Positions 26,055 through 33,295 of a stretch of 64,000 nucleotides of DNA are shown here, piece after piece. The position numbers and the translations under genes are program-made. Source of the stretch: Sulfitobacter sp. SK011 (GTDB lineage: Bacteria; Pseudomonadota; Alphaproteobacteria; Rhodobacterales; Rhodobacteraceae); assembly GCF_003352065.1 (NCBI RefSeq), contig NZ_CP025803.1, positions 2,583,574-2,647,573 on the forward strand. Direction: 5' to 3'. The stretch's first letter is position 1. Each line of letters opens with the position of its first letter. The notes beneath the pieces were generated by a model. That model saw only the letters and a list, made by a program, of their open reading frames with translations, was not told where the DNA came from and searched no databases.

Positions 26055-27463
26055 GCAGAAAACTTTTCTTGAAGCCGCAGTTCCGCGATCCGTTCAACCT
26101 GTTTGCACGCCTCAGAAAATTCGGTGTCACGATCGCTTTCGATGCGACGCTTGAACGCGTCCATGATCGACGCTTTGGTGTTGTCGCGCACCGCAATGAT
26201 GAAGGGAAAACCAAATTTCGTGGTATAGGCGTCGTTGAGCGCGGTAAAGGTCTGGCGCTCGTCATCGGTGAGGGCGTTCAAACCAACCGATGCCTGTTCG
26301 GCTGTCGATTCCGCTGTCAGGCGCTTGGCCTCAGCCAGTTTGCCCGCCAGATCGGGGTGCGCGGTCAGCACGCCAAGGCGCTTTTCGGCATCCGCACTGC
26401 GAAACACCCGTGCCAGCATCTGATGCACACCTTGTGCCGTGTCATGGGTCGGACCCAATTCATGCGCAAATGCCCCTTCGGCGACCCATGGGCTGTGTTC
26501 AAAGATGCCGCCGAATTCCGCGACAAAGGTGTCGCGGTCCATCTGTGACGGGCGCATTTTCGGCATGGCTGGGTTTTCCCGCGCCCAATGTTCAGCAATC
26601 TCAAGTCGCGTGGCAAACCAGACATCTTCATGCGATTTGAAATGGTCCAGCACCCGTTGCAATGCCGCGGCACGGCCCGGGCGGCCCATCAGCCGGCAAT
26701 GCAGGCCGATCGACAACATTTTGGGCTGACCGGCACATCCCTCCGCATAAAGGAAATCAAAACTGTCTTTCAGGTAGCTTTCAAACTGATCCCCATTGGT
26801 GAAACCCGCCTGAATCGCAAACCGCATGTCATTGCAATCCATCGTATAAGGCACGATCAGCTGATCACGTCCATCGAAGTTCATCCAATAAGGCAGATCA
26901 TCGGCGTAACTATCTGAAATATAGGCAAATTGCCCGGTTTCAGCGACCAGCCGCACAGTGTTGTTGGAACAGCGCCCGGTGTACCAACCGCGCGGGGCAG
27001 CCCCCGCAAGTTCGGTGTGCAACCGGATCGCCTCTGCAATCTGAGCACGCTCTTCTTGCTCTGCCATGTCCTTGTGTTCGACCCATTTCAGACCATGGCT
27101 GGCAATCTCCCACCCCGATGCCTTCATCGCAGCGACCTGTTCAGGCGCACGGGCCAAGGCGGTCGTCACGCCGTAAACCGTCAACGGCAGGTCACTCATC
27201 ATCCGGTGCAAGCGCCAAAACCCAGCCCGCGACCCGTATTCGTAAATTGATTCCATGTTCCAATGACGCAGGCCAGGCCAGGCAGAGGCCCCTGTAATCT
27301 CAGACAGAAATGCCTCTGACGCCGCATCACCATGCAGGATGTTATTCTCGCCACCCTCTTCATAATTAAGGACAATTTGAACTGCGATCTTGGCCCCGTT
27401 CGGCCAATTGGCCGTCGGCGGGGTCGCGCCATAACCCGTCATGTCACGTGGATATCGGTTCAC
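26051..27463 (-). CDS. puuE: Bifunctional allantoinase (PuuE) / OHCU decarboxylase
   Basis: A 470-residue fusion. Residues about 1-300 are a polysaccharide-deacetylase-like PuuE allantoinase (YPRDMTGYGATPP, VQIVLNYEEGGENN, WEIASHGLKW, RGWYTGRCSNNTVRLV, MLSIGLHCRLMGRPGRAAAL). Residues about 310-470 are an OHCU decarboxylase (HSPWVAEGAFAHELG, LTAHPDLAGKLAEAKRLTAE, KFGFPFIIAVRDNTKASI). The C-terminal domain makes (S)-allantoin from OHCU and the N-terminal domain opens it to allantoate. The start is a GTG at 27463 with GGGAGG upstream, so the protein begins with VNRYPRDMTG. The open frame further upstream runs through the promoter. Confidence 0.9.
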   Translation of the reverse strand: MNRYPRDMTGYGATPPTANWPNGAKIAVQIVLNYEEGGENNILHGDAASEAFLSEITGASAWPGLRHWNMESIYEYGSRAGFWRLHRMMSDLPLTVYGVTTALARAPEQVAAMKASGWEIASHGLKWVEHKDMAEQEERAQIAEAIRLHTELAGAAPRGWYTGRCSNNTVRLVAETGQFAYISDSYADDLPYWMNFDGRDQLIVPYTMDCNDMRFAIQAGFTNGDQFESYLKDSFDFLYAEGCAGQPKMLSIGLHCRLMGRPGRAAALQRVLDHFKSHEDVWFATRLEIAEHWARENPAMPKMRPSQMDRDTFVAEFGGIFEHSPWVAEGAFAHELGPTHDTAQGVHQMLARVFRSADAEKRLGVLTAHPDLAGKLAEAKRLTAESTAEQASVGLNALTDDERQTFTALNDAYTTKFGFPFIIAVRDNTKASIMDAFKRRIESDRDTEFSEACKQVERIAELRLQEKFSA

Positions 27464-27484
27464 AGAAAAGCCCTCCCGGATGGC

Positions 27485-27521
27485 ATTCTTGTATTTCAAA
27501 ACAATATTCTTGTTTTTCAAA
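27485..27521. repeat. Two 16-bp direct repeats, 21 bp apart, in the puuE-hiuH divergent promoter
   Basis: ATTCTTGTATTTCAAA (27485-27500) and ATTCTTGTTTTTCAAA (27506-27521) differ at one base. Their 21-bp register places them on the same face of the helix, as expected for tandem binding of a regulator. They lie 22 bp upstream of the puuE GTG and about 90 bp upstream of hiuH. Their TTTCAAA cores resemble the TGAAA repeats of the bhcR-bhcA region. Confidence 0.55.
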
Positions 27522-27611
27522 TAAAACACGAAGGAGTCTTCTGCCAGCAGGGCTTTGCTGACGGCACCTCCCACAGACTATAAAACGACCAACACAGCAG
27601 GAGAGACACCC

Positions 27612-27965
27612 ATGACCGGATATCTGACCACACATGTGCTCGACACCGCACGCGGCTGTCCGGCTGAGGGCCTCAAGATTGACCTTTTCAAGCTCGACAG
27701 CGAAACGCGGATCCACCTCAAGACTCTCATAACCAATGAGGACGGGCGCACCGACGAACAGATTTTGCCAACAGACCAGTTCGAAACCGGGACCTATGAA
27801 CTGGTCTTTCATGCTGGTGACTATCTGGATGCCTGCGGCATACCCCCAGAATCCCCGCGGTTTCTGGATGTGATCCCCCTGCGTTTTGGCATGTCAGAGG
27901 CGACGCATTACCATGTGCCTTTGCTGCTGTCGCCGTTCAGCTACGCCACCTATCGCGGCAGTTAA
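27612..27965 (+). CDS. hiuH: 5-Hydroxyisourate hydrolase
   Basis: A 117-residue transthyretin-like protein with the family hallmarks: N-terminal THVLDTARGCPAEGL with its His, RTDEQILP, FHAGDYLDAC, THYHVPLLLSPFSYATYRGS with the diagnostic C-terminal YRGS. It hydrolyses 5-hydroxyisourate to OHCU, the step between PuuD and the decarboxylase domain of the puuE fusion. The start has GCAGGAGAGA upstream. It is divergent from the puuE operon and its end overlaps the stop of the LysR gene by 4 bp. Confidence 0.93.
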   Translation: MTGYLTTHVLDTARGCPAEGLKIDLFKLDSETRIHLKTLITNEDGRTDEQILPTDQFETGTYELVFHAGDYLDACGIPPESPRFLDVIPLRFGMSEATHYHVPLLLSPFSYATYRGS

Positions 27966-28882
27966 GCGGGGATTGAGCTGTCGCGCACGACCTCGGTGAT
28001 CCGGGCGATCACGTATTCCATAAACAGCCGGGTCTTGGGGTCCTGCCGCCTGCGGTGCGTGAAAAGACAAGCCATCTGAATGGGTTCGGGCGGGTTTTGG
28101 GTGGCAACAGGCACCAAACGCCCTGCTCTAATGTGATCGGCCACCTCAAAGATTGGTTTCATTACGATGCCGTTTCCGGCCAATGCCCAATCGGTCAGCA
28201 CATCACCATCATCACATTCATAGCGCCCGGCAATCTGAAACCGTTTTGGTCCATCGGCTGTGTTCAGCCGCCATTGAAATTCGGTGGCGCCGGGAAACCG
28301 CAGGTTCAGACATTCGTGGTTCTGCACCATCAATTCCTCCCCGGAGCTTGGGTTGCCATGCGCCTTGATATAGGCCGGGCTGGCACAGAGGATGCGTTCC
28401 ACGTCCGCAATCTTGCGCATGCGCAGGTTGCTGTCCTCGGGTTGCCCAAGAAAGAATGACAGATCAAGGCCTTCGGTGGTCAAGTCCACCTTGCGGTCTG
28501 TCAGCCTGAGCCGGATTTTCACCTCTGGATATTTGTCCAGAAATCCCCGCACCAAAGGGGCGATCAACCTGCGTCCGACGCCCAGCGGTGCTGCCACATA
28601 AAGCGAGCCTTTGGGATTGTCGGTGATGTTGACCACCTGCGCCTCGGCGCTCTCTACCGCCTCCAGAATCTCGCTGGCACCGCCATAGAATGCCTTGCCC
28701 TGCTCTGTCGGTGTCAGGCTGCGGGTTGTGCGTTGGAACAGACGCACACTGAGGTGTTCTTCAAGTTGCGAAATCCGCGATGACGTCACTGCAGGCGAAA
28801 TACGCAAGTCCCGGCCAGCGGCGGACATGCTGCCCAATTCATAGACACGGACAAAGGTGCGGATGTTATCGAGATAGGACAT
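27962..28882 (-). CDS. LysR-type regulator beside urate dehydrogenase
   Basis: A 306-residue LysR protein. The N-terminal winged helix is MSYLDNIRTFVRVYELGSMS, AAGRDLRISPAVTSSRISQL, EEHLSVRLFQRTTRSLTPTE. The effector-binding domain has GSLYVAAPLGVGRRLIAPLV and TDRKVDLTTEGLDLSFFLG, and ends VRDSSIPA. The ATG at 28882 gives the family-typical MSYLDNIRTF; the further open frame upstream overlaps puuD on the other strand. It is divergent from puuD with a palindrome between them, so it probably controls puuD and perhaps the rest of the urate genes. The effector is unknown. Confidence 0.87.
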   Translation of the reverse strand: MSYLDNIRTFVRVYELGSMSAAGRDLRISPAVTSSRISQLEEHLSVRLFQRTTRSLTPTEQGKAFYGGASEILEAVESAEAQVVNITDNPKGSLYVAAPLGVGRRLIAPLVRGFLDKYPEVKIRLRLTDRKVDLTTEGLDLSFFLGQPEDSNLRMRKIADVERILCASPAYIKAHGNPSSGEELMVQNHECLNLRFPGATEFQWRLNTADGPKRFQIAGRYECDDGDVLTDWALAGNGIVMKPIFEVADHIRAGRLVPVATQNPPEPIQMACLFTHRRRQDPKTRLFMEYVIARITEVVRDSSIPA

Positions 28883-28907
28883 TGTTTTGTTTTTTTTGAT
28901 GCTGCTT

Positions 28908-28926
28908 GGTATTTTGGTACAATACC
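28908..28926. promoter_or_regulatory. Palindrome between LysR gene and puuD
   Basis: Inverted repeat GGTATT (28908-28913) / AATACC (28921-28926) with a 7-base spacer. It is 25 bp upstream of the LysR start and about 55 bp upstream of puuD. The size and the T/A-flanked dyad fit a LysR-type recognition site. I cannot show binding from sequence. Confidence 0.5.
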
Positions 28927-28981
28927 TGAAGAATGCCCCCTCGCCTAGTATGGAGTTGAATTCGAATCTCGGGAGAGCCTC

Positions 28982-30214
28982 ATGTACGATCTGGCAATTA
29001 TTTGGGACTGGATCGCATTTGCGGTGCGGTGGCTGCATGTGATCACCGCGATGGCCTGGATTGGCGCGTCGTTCTACTTTATCGCACTTGATCTGGGCCT
29101 GCGCAAAGCCGCCAACATGCCTGTCGGATGCCACGGTGAGGAATGGCAGGTGCATGGCGGGGGGTTTTATCACATCCAAAAGTATCTGGTCGCCCCTGAA
29201 AACATGCCCGAGCACCTGATCTGGCACAAATGGCAAAGCTATATCACCTGGGTTTCGGGTGCGGCGCTTTTGATGATCGTCTACTGGGTCGGTGGTGAGC
29301 TGTTTTTGCTCGATCCGACCAAGGCAAATCTTTCATTGTGGCAGGGCATCGTGATCTCTGGCGGGTCGCTGACCATTGGCTGGATTGCCTATGATTACAT
29401 GTGCAAATCCAAGCTGGGCGAACATTCAACCTTGCTGATGCTGCTGCTCTTCGTGATTTTGGTGATCATGGCCTGGGGGTATGATCAGATATTCACAGGC
29501 CGCGCCGCGCTGTTGCATCTGGGCGCATTCACCGCGACCATCATGACCGCAAACGTGTTTTTCCAGATCATGCCAAATCAGCGCATTGTGGTGAATGATC
29601 TCAAGGCCGGTCGCACGCCAGACGCCAAATACGGCAAGATTGCCAAGCTGCGGTCGACCCACAACAATTACCTGACGCTGCCTGTCGTGTTCCTGATGCT
29701 GTCCAACCATTATCCACTGGCCTTTGGCACGGAATACAGCTGGATCATCGCCAGCCTGATTTTTCTGACCGGCGTGACCATCCGCCATTACTTTAACACC
29801 ATGCACGCCACCGGGTCAGGCCCGCATTGGACATGGGCGGTGACGGTCCTGCTGTTCGTTCTTATCGCGTGGCTGTCCACGCTGTCAGCCACCGAAACGC
29901 TGGAAGCGGCCGAGGCACGCGCGCCAACACCTTATGAACAGCACTTTGCATCCGCGGCGGGGTTTGAAGATGCCTATGACACCGTGCTGGGCAATTGTTC
30001 GATGTGTCACGCCCGCGAACCTGTCTGGGAGGGTCTGCGTTGGGCTCCAAAAGGCGTCGTGCTTGAGACGCAAAACGACGTTGCGCGCTATGCCGATCAA
30101 ATCTATCTGCACGCGGGCGTGAGCCACGCGATGCCGCCCCCTAACGCCGTGCAGATGGATGATGAGGCCCGCGCGACCATCGTGGCATGGGTCCGCGCCG
30201 CACGCGCTGACTGA
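28982..30214 (+). CDS. puuD: Urate hydroxylase/dehydrogenase PuuD, membrane-bound with cytochrome c domain
   Basis: A 410-residue protein with an N-terminal integral membrane domain of about eight helices (RWLHVITAMAWIGASFYFIA, HIQKYLVAPENMPEHLIWHK, HLGAFTATIMTANVFFQIMP). A C-terminal c-type haem domain has the motif CSMCH (about residue 340) and an axial Met in HAGVSHAMPPPN. This architecture is that of PuuD, which oxidises urate to 5-hydroxyisourate and passes electrons to the respiratory chain through its haem rather than to oxygen. A GGGAGAGCC site precedes the ATG. Confidence 0.92.
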   Translation: MYDLAIIWDWIAFAVRWLHVITAMAWIGASFYFIALDLGLRKAANMPVGCHGEEWQVHGGGFYHIQKYLVAPENMPEHLIWHKWQSYITWVSGAALLMIVYWVGGELFLLDPTKANLSLWQGIVISGGSLTIGWIAYDYMCKSKLGEHSTLLMLLLFVILVIMAWGYDQIFTGRAALLHLGAFTATIMTANVFFQIMPNQRIVVNDLKAGRTPDAKYGKIAKLRSTHNNYLTLPVVFLMLSNHYPLAFGTEYSWIIASLIFLTGVTIRHYFNTMHATGSGPHWTWAVTVLLFVLIAWLSTLSATETLEAAEARAPTPYEQHFASAAGFEDAYDTVLGNCSMCHAREPVWEGLRWAPKGVVLETQNDVARYADQIYLHAGVSHAMPPPNAVQMDDEARATIVAWVRAARAD

Positions 30215-30234
30215 CCCTACAAAACAACTGCGTT

Positions 30235-31665
30235 CTAAAGGATCGGCCCGATCGTGGCGATCACATTGTGCCAAATGCGTTTTCGATAAGGCCAGTTGAT
30301 CACGGTATCCAAAAAGACAGGTTCAGAATCAGCAATATAATCTGCTTGCCGCCCCTGAATTTGGCATGTGGTTTCAGTGTCTTGCAAAAGGATGTTATTC
30401 TCATAATTCAGATCGAAACTGCGCAGATCAAGGTTAGATGACCCGATCAGGCTGATCTTATCGTCAATCGTCAGGGTCTTTGCATGCAGCAACCCGCCGG
30501 TAAATTCGTGAATGATACAGCCCGCCTCAAGCAAGGCGCGATAATAGCTGCGCGAAGCGGCCGCGACGATCCAGTTGTCATTCATCTTTGGGAATATCAG
30601 CGTCACTGCGATGCCGCGCAAGGCGGCGGCGCGCAACGACTCCAATACCGTGGCGTCAGGCACAAAATAGGGTGTCGACAAGGTGACTGTGGCGCGTGCG
30701 CACCCGATGGCCGTGGAAAAGAGATGCGGCGTGGCCCCTTTCCGCTCGGTCGGGCCAAAGCCCAGGGCCTGTGCAGGAAAGCCGTCTTTTGCTGGCTTGG
30801 AAGATACCGCGCACCGCGCAAGCCTTTCGCCGGTTGCATCCATCCAGTCGGTTGCGAAAAGCAGCTGATTTTGCGCAACGACGGGCCCGCGGAACCGCAA
30901 CATGATGTCGACCCAAGGCGCGTAATTCGCCTTGATCTTAAATTCGGGATCCGCCGAATTGCGACTGCCACAATAGGTGATCTGCCCGTCGACCACCGTG
31001 ATTTTGCGGTGGTTGCGCAAATCAATGCGGCTGTTCAGTAAGGTCCGGATCGGACGGTTGAGCGGCAAGGCCACCGCCATCTGCACGCCCGCGTCCCGCA
31101 TGCGCCGCCACAAGGCCGAGCGGATCAACACGCGCGACCCCAGCCCGTCAGCCATCGCCCGGCAGGTGACCCCGCGACGTGCCGCCCGGATCAGCGCTTC
31201 TGCCAACTCGGTGCCTGTTTTGTCGCCCAACCAGATATAATAAAGCACATGGACATGGTCCGTTGCGGCGTCAATATCCGCAATCATGCGTGCGTGGGTC
31301 ATCACGCTGTCAGCCATCAGTTCGGCGGTGTTACCGGCAATCGGATAAAAACCATTCACCGACGCCGCATATTTGAACGCCGCCTGATAAGGGCGCTCAA
31401 TCAGGGCCGTCAGTTTGTCCGCCTCCCCCATTTCTGCAGCAGCATCATGTCTGATGGTGTCAAATATCACCGCACGCGTGCGTCTGGCCTTGCCGCGCAG
31501 ATCAACCTCTCCGAACAGAAAATAGACCATTGAGCCAAAGATCGGCAGACCCAGCAGCACGATAAACCACGCCAACCGCGCAGGCGGCGACAGATCATCG
31601 CGCAACAGGATGCGCGTCGTGAACATTCCCACCACGAGAATGTGCAGGACAACAAGCAAGCTCAT
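30235..31665 (-). CDS. cls: Cardiolipin synthase (PLD superfamily)
   Basis: A 476-residue protein with two N-terminal membrane helices and two HKD phosphodiesterase motifs: HRKITVVDGQ...GSRNSADPEF and HAKTLTIDDKISLIGSSNLD. It condenses phosphatidylglycerol molecules or PG with PE into cardiolipin at the inner membrane. Its start overlaps the stop of the upstream nuclease/phosphatase gene by 4 bp, so the two are one operon. Confidence 0.9.
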   Translation of the reverse strand: MSLLVVLHILVVGMFTTRILLRDDLSPPARLAWFIVLLGLPIFGSMVYFLFGEVDLRGKARRTRAVIFDTIRHDAAAEMGEADKLTALIERPYQAAFKYAASVNGFYPIAGNTAELMADSVMTHARMIADIDAATDHVHVLYYIWLGDKTGTELAEALIRAARRGVTCRAMADGLGSRVLIRSALWRRMRDAGVQMAVALPLNRPIRTLLNSRIDLRNHRKITVVDGQITYCGSRNSADPEFKIKANYAPWVDIMLRFRGPVVAQNQLLFATDWMDATGERLARCAVSSKPAKDGFPAQALGFGPTERKGATPHLFSTAIGCARATVTLSTPYFVPDATVLESLRAAALRGIAVTLIFPKMNDNWIVAAASRSYYRALLEAGCIIHEFTGGLLHAKTLTIDDKISLIGSSNLDLRSFDLNYENNILLQDTETTCQIQGRQADYIADSEPVFLDTVINWPYRKRIWHNVIATIGPIL

Positions 31666-32357
31666 GCGCTGTCCTTTTCCAGATCAAGGTCGATGACGAT
31701 GGGCAGGTGATCGGAGGCACGCGCGGCCAGATCAGAGCTGTGCACATGGCTCGACATATGGCGCGCCGCCCCTTTCAACACGAAACGGTCCAGCGCTGTC
31801 ACCGGACGGGAGGCATGAAAACTGTTGCCCGGCGTGATCATCTCAAACCCGCCGCGCAACGTCTCGGTGATATCCGTGTCCCGTTTCCAGATGTTGAAAT
31901 CGCCGGCAACAAGCGTCGGATGATCTGAGTGTTCAAGATAGCTTTCGATGGCTCTGATCTGCCTGATGCGTATGCCCCGGCTGAGGGCGAGGTGCACGCC
32001 GACAATCTCAATCCCCGGCACCGCAAAGCGCGCCGACACCGCGCCGCGCGGCTCAAGCGTTGGCAGCTTGACCCGCTCTGCCCGGTCCAACATCATCGTC
32101 TTTTTGCGGTACAATATCGCATTGCCGTGCCAGCCGTGGCTTTCCGGGCGTATCGATACATCGGCAAAGACATAGCCCAGATCCTGTTCCATCTGTGCCG
32201 AGGGCAAGACGCCTGCCCGCTGGCCGATGCGTTTGTCGGCCTCTTGCAGCACCACAACATCCGCGTCGATTTCATGTAACACCCGCACGATCCGGTCTGC
32301 ATCGCGGCGCCAGTCGAGGCCGATTGCCTTGCGGATGTTGTAACTTGCGATGCGCAT
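31662..32357 (-). CDS. Endonuclease/exonuclease/phosphatase family protein
   Basis: About 231 residues of the EEP fold: MRIASYNIRKAIGLDWRRDA with the Asn metal ligand, VVVLQEADKRIGQRAG with the catalytic Glu, VGVHLALSRG, LVAGDFNIWKRDTD with the GDFN motif, and a final ASDHLPIVIDLDL with the catalytic His. Members cleave phosphodiesters or lipid head groups. Its coupling to cardiolipin synthase hints at a membrane-lipid role, which is inference. No clear ribosome site precedes the ATG at 32357, and the 14 codons open upstream look non-coding. Confidence 0.82.
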   Translation of the reverse strand: MRIASYNIRKAIGLDWRRDADRIVRVLHEIDADVVVLQEADKRIGQRAGVLPSAQMEQDLGYVFADVSIRPESHGWHGNAILYRKKTMMLDRAERVKLPTLEPRGAVSARFAVPGIEIVGVHLALSRGIRIRQIRAIESYLEHSDHPTLVAGDFNIWKRDTDITETLRGGFEMITPGNSFHASRPVTALDRFVLKGAARHMSSHVHSSDLAARASDHLPIVIDLDLEKDSA

Positions 32358-32494
32358 CAAGGAGCCCGTTCTGTTTGCGCGTTCTTGGTACCATACCACC
32401 GCGCGTCCCGCATCATCTGTTCCAAAAGAAGAATGGAAGTGCGGATGTGGTCCCTAATTCTGCCAGTCAGCGTCCTGTTTTGGAAGGGAGCCGG

Positions 32495-32611
32495 ATGTCT
32501 CACCTTCTAAAGCAGTTTTCGAAAAACCTGAATCACCTAACGCTGCCTGAAATCAAAGATTTCAACGCGTTAGGCGATGCAAGATGTCTCAAGTTAATTC
32601 GAAAACGCTAA
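32495..32611 (+). CDS. Possible 38-residue protein of unknown function
   Basis: ATG at 32495 preceded by a strong ribosome site (GGAAGGGAGCCGG). The product begins MSHLLKQFSKNLNHLTLPEI and ends in a basic tail, RCLKLIRKR. No signal peptide or membrane helix. I recognise no family. A short hairpin, GAGGAG (32622-32627) / CTCCTC (32638-32643), follows 10 bp after the stop. The good ribosome site and following hairpin support it; the short length keeps confidence low. Confidence 0.35.
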   Translation: MSHLLKQFSKNLNHLTLPEIKDFNALGDARCLKLIRKR

Positions 32612-32714
32612 AAAAGAAAAAGAGGAGAGCCTAAGCCCTCCTCAAAGTTTCGCCGTTCAAGCTCAATATGTTAACCGCTCGGTATTTGTTCTGCCTGCGG
32701 CCTGAACGTCGTCA

Positions 32715-32808
32715 GGGGCGAGCGCACCCGCCCCGTGTCCCGCGCCCCGGCAAAGCCGGGGCTGCGGAGTGGGTGGCAGTCGTTCGCTTGCGAACGATGA
32801 GAACCCAC
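32715..32808. other. Structured intergenic segment with three tandem hairpins
   Basis: Three stems follow each other. First, GGGGCG (32715-32720) / CGCCCC (32729-32734). Second, GCCCCGGC-AAA-GCCGGGGC (32744-32762). Third, a nested stem with outer GTGGGT (32769-32774) / ACCCAC (32803-32808) and inner TCGTTCGC / GCGAACGA (32780-32797). No ORF explains the segment and it is not next to a start codon. It could be a small RNA, an extragenic palindromic repeat or a set of processing sites. Confidence 0.5.
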
Positions 32809-32853
32809 CCGGTTGTTATTTGAACGCCCTAGAACGTTCTGTGAAATTCCCTC

Positions 32854-33084
32854 TCAGCCTTTCGACTTCTTCGGATCATTCCCATACGTGTTACGTTCAC
32901 GAATTTGGCCATTCGTACCTTTCAAGTACGCTTCGCCGCCTCGATCACGCGCAAGATCTTTGGACTTTTCCCAAGCTTCCGCTTGAGTGGGCGAGACTGA
33001 AGATGCGCGTGATGCACCCTCTCTCTTCGATTCCCAAGATCCATCTGATCTTTGTTGCGTCCAGTAGTCTCTTTTGTCAGCCAT
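32854..33084 (-). CDS. DUF2188 domain protein
   Basis: A 76-residue hydrophilic protein matching DUF2188: YWTQQRSDGSWESKREGASR, ASSVSPTQAEAWEKSKDLA and RDRGGEAYLKGTNGQIRERN, ending TYGNDPKKSKG. No signal peptide. DUF2188 proteins are short and of unknown function. The longer plus-strand frame over the same bases is an antisense shadow. Confidence 0.8.
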   Translation of the reverse strand: MADKRDYWTQQRSDGSWESKREGASRASSVSPTQAEAWEKSKDLARDRGGEAYLKGTNGQIRERNTYGNDPKKSKG

Positions 33085-33254
33085 TTGATGGCCTCCCTTA
33101 CTTCTCCACAGGAATTCGGTGGATAACCGATGTATTTCCTGTGAGTTAGCAGCGCTTTATTGATCCACTTTCCGTTCTATGTTTCTGCTCTTCTTATCGG
33201 TCCCCGTGACCGAAAAGCTTGTCCCTAGCCCACGCTGTTTAGGCTAAGGATAGC

Positions 33255-33284
33255 GGAGGGGAAGTGCTGTAACGCTTCTCCTCC
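33255..33284 (-). terminator. Stem-loop downstream of nrdJ
   Basis: GGAGGGGAAG (33255-33264) / CTTCTCCTCC (33275-33284), ten pairs with one G-U, loop of 10, 11 bp past the nrdJ stop. No T tract follows on the minus strand, so it may be an RNA 3'-end stabiliser or a weak terminator. Confidence 0.45.
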
Positions 33285-33295
33285 ACCCAATCCCA

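Noticed and set aside
32822..32835. GAAC repeat resembling a LexA box before DUF2188
   Set aside because: The two GAAC half-sites are separated by 6 bases, not 7, so it does not fit the alphaproteobacterial SOS box.
32769..33149. Plus-strand ORF of 126 codons over DUF2188
   Set aside because: It runs antisense to the recognisable DUF2188 gene, starts inside the hairpin block and has no family-like sequence.
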